Source: Clostridia bacterium
GTDB taxonomy: Bacteria > Bacillota_A > Clostridia > Christensenellales > Aristaeellaceae
Direction of reading: 5' to 3'
Assembly: GCA_017938645.1 (NCBI GenBank)
Contig: JAGBBE010000025.1
Span: 1 to 10,904 of the forward strand
Length of the DNA stretch: 10,904 bases
Shown here: positions 6,904 to 10,904 of the stretch, one piece after another
Numbering within the stretch: the first letter of the stretch is position 1
Layout of the letters: every line of letters begins with the position of its first letter
Made by a program: the position numbers and the translations under genes
The notes under the pieces: generated by a model
The model's database searches: none
Told to the model about the DNA's origin: nothing
The model's input: only the letters and a program-made list of their open reading frames with translations

Positions 6904-7797
6904 ATGGGTTTTGCAGCCTGCCATCCGGCAATCAATTTCATCTATTTTGCCTGCGTGATTGCGGCGACGCTGTGCATCCCGCATCCTGTGTTTTTGGCAA
7001 TTGCGCTGATATGCGCCTTTGCGTATTCGGCGAAGCTGAATCGTGTCCGCGGCGTGGTGTTCGGTTTGTGCCTGGTGCCCGCTGCAGCGGCATTTGCAGC
7101 GTGGTATTCGAGCTACCATCATTTCGGCGTGACTGTGCTTAGGCAGAATTTCGTTCACAACAACATGACGCTGGAGGCGCTGGTCTGCGGCCTTGTCCTG
7201 GCTCTGACCGTCGCCGGGGCCATGCTGTGGTTTTCCTGCGTCCATGCAATCTTCACTACGGACAAGGTGGTTTATCTGTTCGGTAAGGTTAGCCCGCGGC
7301 TTTCGCTGTTTCTGGCGATTCTGCTGCGCATGGTTCCGCGGATCAGGCAGCAGGCAAAAAAACTGAACACCGCCCAGCGCGGAATCGGCATGGCGGTGAA
7401 TCAGGGAAATGTTTTTCAGCGGATAAGAAATGCGCTGCGCATCTTCTCCATGATGGTCACATGGACGATCGATATGCTGACCAATGCGTCGGAATCCATG
7501 CAGAGCCGTGGCAGCACGCTCAGGGGAAGGACGGCTTTCTCCATCTATCGCTTTGACAACCGCGACCGCAGCTATGTCGTCGTGCTGTTTGCGGCCATGA
7601 CGGTGCTGCTGATGGGCATTCTGCTCAGGCAGGGCTATGTGCGTTTTGATCCGGTGATCCGTATGGCGCCCGTCACGCCGCTGTCCTTTGTGTTTTACGC
7701 GGGCTACGCGGCGCTCTGCCTGATGCCGCTGATGCTGGATCTGTACACGGAATGGAGCTTCAGGCGCGCAAGGAGAAATATGCAGGAGTTTATATAG
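6904..7797 (+). CDS. ECF transporter transmembrane T component (EcfT family), second copy
   Basis: ATG 6904 is one base after the S-component stop; the protein is 297 residues. Hydrophobic segments lie near 10-42, 50-68, 88-112, 133-145, 224-241 and 260-279. Two coupling motifs are visible: TAQRGIG (156-162) and SESMQSRGSTLRG (196-208). The central block TTDKVVYLFGKVSPRLSLFL (118-137) and the following LLRMVPRIRQQAKKL match the first EcfT, so the two are diverged paralogues. A canonical ECF module needs one T subunit, so this cluster may build a heterodimeric T or alternate modules. The last codons carry AGGAG (7784-7788), which can serve the next gene, placing the DUF2284 gene in the same transcript. 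Confidence 0.85.
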   Translation: MGFAACHPAINFIYFACVIAATLCIPHPVFLAIALICAFAYSAKLNRVRGVVFGLCLVPAAAAFAAWYSSYHHFGVTVLRQNFVHNNMTLEALVCGLVLALTVAGAMLWFSCVHAIFTTDKVVYLFGKVSPRLSLFLAILLRMVPRIRQQAKKLNTAQRGIGMAVNQGNVFQRIRNALRIFSMMVTWTIDMLTNASESMQSRGSTLRGRTAFSIYRFDNRDRSYVVVLFAAMTVLLMGILLRQGYVRFDPVIRMAPVTPLSFVFYAGYAALCLMPLMLDLYTEWSFRRARRNMQEFI

Positions 7798-7801
7798 TAA
7801 C

Positions 7802-8653
7802 ATGGGACATTCAAATGAATTGAAATTAAAGAAGATAACGGCGCAATGGAAGCCGGGCCAAGTACTCACGGATGAAGACCGTGAACTGCTCAAACCGATT
7901 CGTGAAGCTGCTGAAAAATTGGGGCATACGCCGCGCGTACAGGATGTGCCCAATGCGGACAAGATCAAAAGAAGATTCAGGATCTGGAAAAACGCGCTGT
8001 TGGCAGCTGGTTTTCCTTTGTATTCGGCGCCGGAGCAGGAGGTCCTGAGACGGATTGCTGCTGATCTGCGCGAGCGCAGAGAGGATGATCATCAACCCGG
8101 CGGCGGATTAAAAGAGATGGATCATGCGGCGATCGTGCAAAATGCATTGGAGAGTGGATTTCATGCTGCAGCCATTATCGGCATGGATGATGTTGTAACG
8201 GATAGTATAATCCGCTCGTACTGCGAAGAAAACAGATGCGGCAGATACAATACAAACTATGCCTGCCCGCCGGTATGTGGAACGCCTGAGGAGATGGAGA
8301 AGAAGCTTCGGTCCTATCATCATGCTCTGGTGCTTCAGACGAAGTGGCCTGCCGGTGACTATAGTGACCGGGAATCCTCTGCAAAGGTAATGCGCCGGCA
8401 CAATCTGTCGATGCTGAGGATGTTGCAAATATTGAACGCCTCGGGTTATAATGGTATTATCACCGGAATCGGCTGCTGCACATTGTGTGAAACATGCGCG
8501 AAGCTTTTCGATATGCCATGCCGTTTTCCGAAGTACGCCATTTCATGCACTTCGGCTTATTGTATCAGCATGGAAAAACTTGCTCGTAAGTGCAAAATGG
8601 AATACAACTTTGCAGATGGATCGCTGTCATTATTCAGTTTGTATGCGTTTTAA
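7802..8653 (+). CDS. DUF2284 cysteine-rich metal-binding protein with an N-terminal homing-endonuclease-associated-repeat-like extension
   Basis: A 283-residue protein starting at ATG 7802, 13 nt after AGGAG (7784-7788) and 4 nt after the EcfT stop. Residues 106-283 are a DUF2284 domain with cysteines at 141, 146, 155, 159 (C-----ACPPVCGTPEEM), 225, 226, 229, 232, 240, 249 and 254 (CCTLCETC, PCRFP, SCTSAYC). These are predicted metal or Fe-S ligands; no enzymatic role is established for the family that I know of. Residues about 28-71 (IREAAEKLGHTPRVQDV, then RRFRIWKNALLAAGF) match the helical repeat found near HNH homing endonucleases (FGSW--AL-AAG-like end). No HNH nuclease motif is present. 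An internal ATG (8117) at the domain boundary is an alternative start without a good ribosome binding site. Base composition is less GC-rich than the transporter genes. Confidence 0.75.
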   Translation: MGHSNELKLKKITAQWKPGQVLTDEDRELLKPIREAAEKLGHTPRVQDVPNADKIKRRFRIWKNALLAAGFPLYSAPEQEVLRRIAADLRERREDDHQPGGGLKEMDHAAIVQNALESGFHAAAIIGMDDVVTDSIIRSYCEENRCGRYNTNYACPPVCGTPEEMEKKLRSYHHALVLQTKWPAGDYSDRESSAKVMRRHNLSMLRMLQILNASGYNGIITGIGCCTLCETCAKLFDMPCRFPKYAISCTSAYCISMEKLARKCKMEYNFADGSLSLFSLYAF

Positions 8654-8668
8654 GCTTTGGGGGTACAG

Positions 8669-9235
8669 ATGAGAGAATCGGAAAACATGAAAAAAGAATG
8701 CGAATATGCGCTGGACCTTGCCCGGAAAGCAAACTTTCAGGCTGCAGTTATCGATGTTTCTCAAATCGTTTTTGATGAAGGTTTTCGGAAGTACTGTGAA
8801 GAAAATCTGTGCGGACAGTATAATGCCAATTATTCATGTCCGCCGGAATGTGGCACACCGGAGGAAATGCGAGAGGAAGCATGCGGATATATTTATGCGC
8901 TTGTAGTGAAGTCGGAATGGCAGATTCCCGACTGGAAGGATGCGGTCAGAGTCAAACAGGCAAAAAAACAGCACAACGAAGCGATGCTGCAGATCATCTA
9001 CAGGATGAATGAAATGAAAATACCCTGCAGGATGGGCGGGGCAAGCTGCTGTACATTATGTGAACAATGTGCAGCTTTAACGGATGAACCGTGCAGATTT
9101 CCTGAGAAAAAGTTTTCCTGCTTGTCTGCATATTGCATCAATGTCAGCAAGCTTGCTGAAGCCGCCGGCATGGACTACAGTTGGGAAGAAGGCGGAATGG
9201 GACTGTATGGCATGATTCTCATGGGAAAACGATAG
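8669..9235 (+). CDS. DUF2284 cysteine-rich metal-binding protein, second copy
   Basis: A 188-residue DUF2284 protein, paralogue of the preceding gene but without its N-terminal extension. All eleven domain cysteines are conserved at equivalent places: 43, 48, 57, 61, 127, 128, 131, 134, 142, 151 and 156, including CGTPEEM (61-67), CCTLCEQC (127-134) and PCRFPEKKFSC (141-151). It probably binds a metal or Fe-S cluster in the cytoplasm; no signal peptide or membrane segment is seen. ATG 8669 follows GGGGG (8659-8663), a poor ribosome binding site. ATG 8687 would give a slightly shorter protein that aligns equally well. It lies 15 nt after its neighbour, so the two are likely co-transcribed. Confidence 0.75.
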   Translation: MRESENMKKECEYALDLARKANFQAAVIDVSQIVFDEGFRKYCEENLCGQYNANYSCPPECGTPEEMREEACGYIYALVVKSEWQIPDWKDAVRVKQAKKQHNEAMLQIIYRMNEMKIPCRMGGASCCTLCEQCAALTDEPCRFPEKKFSCLSAYCINVSKLAEAAGMDYSWEEGGMGLYGMILMGKR

Positions 9236-9300
9236 TATTTAGGAAAACTCCAGTAGGTTGGAAGAAAAAGAAGAATAATATTATGTGATTCATGGTAGAT
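9236..9300. other. Short AT-rich spacer between the chromosomal cluster and the mobile segment
   Basis: About 65 nt, AT-rich, with no open frame or clear repeat that I can see. It is where the plus-strand cluster ends and the minus-strand mobile genes begin, so an attachment site or element boundary could lie here, but none is recognisable. Confidence 0.4.
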
Positions 9301-9336
9301 AAAACACCCCTCCTTATTTGATGAAGGGGGTATTTT
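9301..9336. terminator. Bidirectional hairpin terminator between convergent genes
   Basis: AAAA (9301-9304) pairs with TTTT (9333-9336), ACCCC (9306-9310) with GGGGT (9327-9331), and CTT (9313-9315) with AAG (9324-9326) across a 2-nt bulge. The C9305/A9332 mismatch becomes a G-U pair in minus-strand RNA, so the stem is stronger for the recombinase transcript. In the plus direction a T-rich tail follows (to 9350). The recombinase stop codon (9314-9316) lies within the hairpin. Confidence 0.75.
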
Positions 9337-9925
9337 GTGCTATTATTTTTAAATACTTATACACCGTCGGTCTGCTCAGCCCGCACACTCTCGCCAGCTC
9401 CGACACATTCAGCGTCCCTGCAATAAACGCGGGATAGTGCTTGTAGAATACTGGGGGAATATCGTCTTTTGTGGTCGGTCTGCGGCCCAGCTTCTTGCCT
9501 TGGGCCTTTGCGTGCTGCATTGAGCTGCGTACTCTGGAACGAATCATTTGTAGTTCTAATTCTGAGAATACACCTGCCATCATCAGGAATGCAGAGGACA
9601 TGGCGTCAAGCTCCCCGTTTCTGCAATCGATCGTGATGCTGCCGACGATAACCAACCGCAAATGCTTCTGCTTGATGGTATCAATCACGTCGCACAGCTG
9701 CCTTGTACTGCGGCTCAAGCGACTGACCTCAAGGGTGATGATGGTATCGCCAGCTTCTGCGCTGTCCAGCAGTAGCTGCAGGTTCTTCTTCACCTTAGCG
9801 TCGCCGTGTTCGTATTCGAAGACGACCTCTTCTGCTCCGGCAGCTTTCAGTTCCCTGATCTGCCGCGTAATATCCTGTTTATCCTCATTGGTACTGCATC
9901 TGGCATATCCCCAAGTTTTGCTCAT
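9314..9925 (-). CDS. Small serine recombinase (resolvase/invertase family)
   Basis: A 203-residue protein starting at the ATG read from 9925, with GGAGGT six bases upstream on the minus strand. The catalytic domain shows the Y-A-R-C-S motif with nucleophile S11 and R9, GD (59-60) before the core strand, and EVSRLSRS (66-73) with R69 and R72. The helix-E region is FSELELQMIRSRVRSSM (120-136). GKKLGRRP (143-150) leads into a helix-turn-helix at about 172-193 (LNVSELARVCGLSRPTVYKYL). All key residues are present, so it should cut and rejoin DNA through a Ser-DNA intermediate. Length matches resolvases and DNA invertases, not large serine integrases. It probably resolves, inverts or maintains the mobile element that also carries the ArdC-like gene. 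Confidence 0.92.
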   Translation of the reverse strand: MSKTWGYARCSTNEDKQDITRQIRELKAAGAEEVVFEYEHGDAKVKKNLQLLLDSAEAGDTIITLEVSRLSRSTRQLCDVIDTIKQKHLRLVIVGSITIDCRNGELDAMSSAFLMMAGVFSELELQMIRSRVRSSMQHAKAQGKKLGRRPTTKDDIPPVFYKHYPAFIAGTLNVSELARVCGLSRPTVYKYLKIIAQNTPFIK

Positions 9926-9931
9926 TTTTCT

Positions 9932-9937
9932 ACCTCC
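9932..9937 (-). promoter_or_regulatory. Ribosome binding site of the serine recombinase
   Basis: On the minus strand GGAGGT lies 6 nt before the ATG at 9925, a near-consensus site that fixes the start. Confidence 0.85.
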
Positions 9938-10066
9938 ATTGTAAAAGAAAACCTCTGCCGCCGAGATTCGTTTCGTTTACCGGTTTCGTTTACAGTTTTG
10001 CAGGGTTTTTCGTGGTTCTTTATCGGATTTCTAAGTATTCAAGAAGAGTATTGTTTGATTTTACAG
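9938..10066. other. Spacer upstream of the recombinase
   Basis: About 130 nt between the recombinase and the ArdC-like gene. Apart from the 13-nt-period direct repeat it is T-rich on the plus strand and holds no open frame of note. A promoter for the recombinase is expected here, but I see no well-spaced -35/-10 pair. Confidence 0.4.
9970..9993. repeat. Two direct copies of an 11-bp sequence, 13-nt period, upstream of the recombinase
   Basis: GTTTCGTTTAC occurs at 9970-9980 and again at 9983-9993, separated by 2 nt. The pair lies 45-70 nt upstream of the recombinase start. Possible roles are a regulator or recombinase binding site; neither is shown. Confidence 0.6.
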
Positions 10067-10091
10067 GCGGCCCGGAGATTTTCCGAGCCGC
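10067..10091 (-). terminator. Hairpin after the ArdC-like gene, possible terminator
   Basis: GCGGC (10067-10071) pairs with GCCGC (10087-10091) and CGG (10073-10075) with CCG (10083-10085). The single mismatch (C10072/A10086) becomes G-U in minus-strand RNA. It starts 8 nt after the ArdC-like stop codon, a good place for a terminator, but no U-run follows, so termination could be weak. Confidence 0.5.
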
Positions 10092-10099
10092 TTGTCTGT

Positions 10100-10904
10100 T
10101 TATCCGAGAATCAGGCTGACCGCCTTCTCTGCTTTGCCTGCAGCGCTGACTATGAAGCGCTTGTCATTCCTGAGCACCTGCAGCCAATTCTGAACGTATG
10201 CCGCATTGTTGCGGAAGCTGTGGGCGGTTTCAAGTCCGGTGTGATTCACCAGCGCTGCGGCTCCGATCTCTGCAATCAGTTCCTCTTTGCTGTAGGCTTC
10301 GGAACCGAAGAACGCGGTTTTCTCCAGACGGTCAAGGCGGGATTTGTGGCCGGTGCTGTGAACCATCTCATGGAATGCTGTGCTGTAGTATTCGGCAGTG
10401 TGGCGGAATTGAGCCAGCAGCGGCAGCGTGATGGAATCGCTTGCCGGACGATAGAAGGCCTTGTCTTCTTCCCTATGCTGCAGCTTGACACCGCTGCGCT
10501 GAACGTATCCAGCAATGATTGCTTCTGCAGTCTGATCTGCGGAAGCGCTTTCCGGCAGCTTCTGCAGATGCTTTGCACTCAGCCCTTCACACTGGTCGAT
10601 GTGGAAGACGTTGTAATAACGCAGGAAGGGAATATCTTTCTTTTCTCCGGTTTCCTCGTCTACCTGTTCAATCCATTTCCAGAAAACGACCATGCTGGCC
10701 TTCTCACCCTTGCGGACGTAGCCGCCCGCCTGCTGAATCTGCTTGAAGGTTGCATATTCACCGGGACGGCCCAGCAACATCTGATTGAGCAGGCTGTAGG
10801 GCTTGCCGGTTGCATAGCTGATGCAGCTTCCAGAGGAAACCCACGGCTTCTGCCACGGGATGACACCGCCTTCCATTTGTTCCATGATGCGATTGGTGAT
10901 TTCC
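10100..10904 (-). CDS. ArdC-like antirestriction/ssDNA-binding protein with zincin metallopeptidase domain, 5' partial
   Basis: The frame stays open to the window edge. The ATG at 10885 is internal, because the codons before it (EITNRI) continue the typical N-terminal pattern leading to EQMEGGVIPWQKPW. Numbering from that methionine, residues 1-100 form the ArdC N-terminal ssDNA-binding-like domain, with NQMLLG (34-39), ATFKQIQQAGGYVRKGEK (45-62) and YYNVFHIDQCEGL (90-102). Residues about 115-260 are a zincin-like domain with HEMVH (172-176) and a downstream glutamate in EELIAEIGAAAL (201-212) as likely third zinc ligand. ArdC-type proteins travel on plasmids and integrative conjugative elements and protect incoming single-stranded DNA; whether the peptidase is active is not known here. 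It points the same way as the recombinase, 174 nt upstream of it, and probably belongs to the same element. Confidence 0.85.
   Translation of the reverse strand, partial: EITNRIMEQMEGGVIPWQKPWVSSGSCISYATGKPYSLLNQMLLGRPGEYATFKQIQQAGGYVRKGEKASMVVFWKWIEQVDEETGEKKDIPFLRYYNVFHIDQCEGLSAKHLQKLPESASADQTAEAIIAGYVQRSGVKLQHREEDKAFYRPASDSITLPLLAQFRHTAEYYSTAFHEMVHSTGHKSRLDRLEKTAFFGSEAYSKEELIAEIGAAALVNHTGLETAHSFRNNAAYVQNWLQVLRNDKRFIVSAAGKAEKAVSLILG

Noticed and set aside
6850..7968. 372-codon minus-strand open frame opposite the second EcfT
   Set aside because: His/Gln/Arg-rich composition without motifs, fully opposite a recognisable membrane gene.
7802..8116. A functional HNH homing endonuclease
   Set aside because: Only the helical repeat-like part is present; no H-N-H catalytic residues are found.
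9970..9993. CRISPR array
   Set aside because: Only two 11-bp units with a 2-nt gap, far too short for repeats and spacers.

Overview
The window reads as chromosomal DNA of a Gram-positive, probably gut-associated anaerobe of the Clostridia (Bacillota). Support comes from purine-rich Shine-Dalgarno sites, secreted proteins with Clostridia-style surface repeats, a dedicated ECF vitamin transporter, DUF2284 proteins and an ArdC/serine-recombinase mobile segment. Species cannot be told from the sequence alone.

Region 1 (1-7797, plus strand, GC-rich) looks like one tightly packed gene cluster. It holds two paralogous extracellular proteins with an alpha/alpha-toroid (terpenoid-cyclase-like) fold. 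The first is cut by the window edge and carries surface repeats; the second is a compact secreted form. They are followed by a membrane-anchored protein with a FecR-like domain and a C-terminal DUF4430 (transcobalamin beta-like) domain, then a complete ECF transporter: EcfT, a fused double ATPase, an S component and a second EcfT. Animal intrinsic factor and transcobalamin consist of an alpha/alpha toroid plus a DUF4430-like beta domain. The simplest reading is therefore a bacterial 'split transcobalamin' that captures a corrinoid, or another vitamin-like ligand, outside the cell and hands it to the ECF importer. The fold and transporter assignments are fairly firm; the ligand is inference.

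Region 2 (7802-9235, plus strand, visibly lower GC) holds two tandem DUF2284 cysteine-rich proteins, probable metal or Fe-S binders. They start 4 nt after the second EcfT. The first has an unusual N-terminal extension resembling the helical repeat associated with homing endonucleases.

Region 3 (9300-10904, minus strand) belongs to a mobile element: a small serine recombinase and the C-terminal part of an ArdC-like antirestriction/ssDNA-binding protein with a zinc-metallopeptidase motif. A hairpin shared by the two convergent transcription units separates this segment from the cluster. Non-coding stretches are short. The notable ones are a 190-nt spacer with three strong hairpins (1393-1582) and a 13-nt-period direct repeat upstream of the recombinase (9970-9993).
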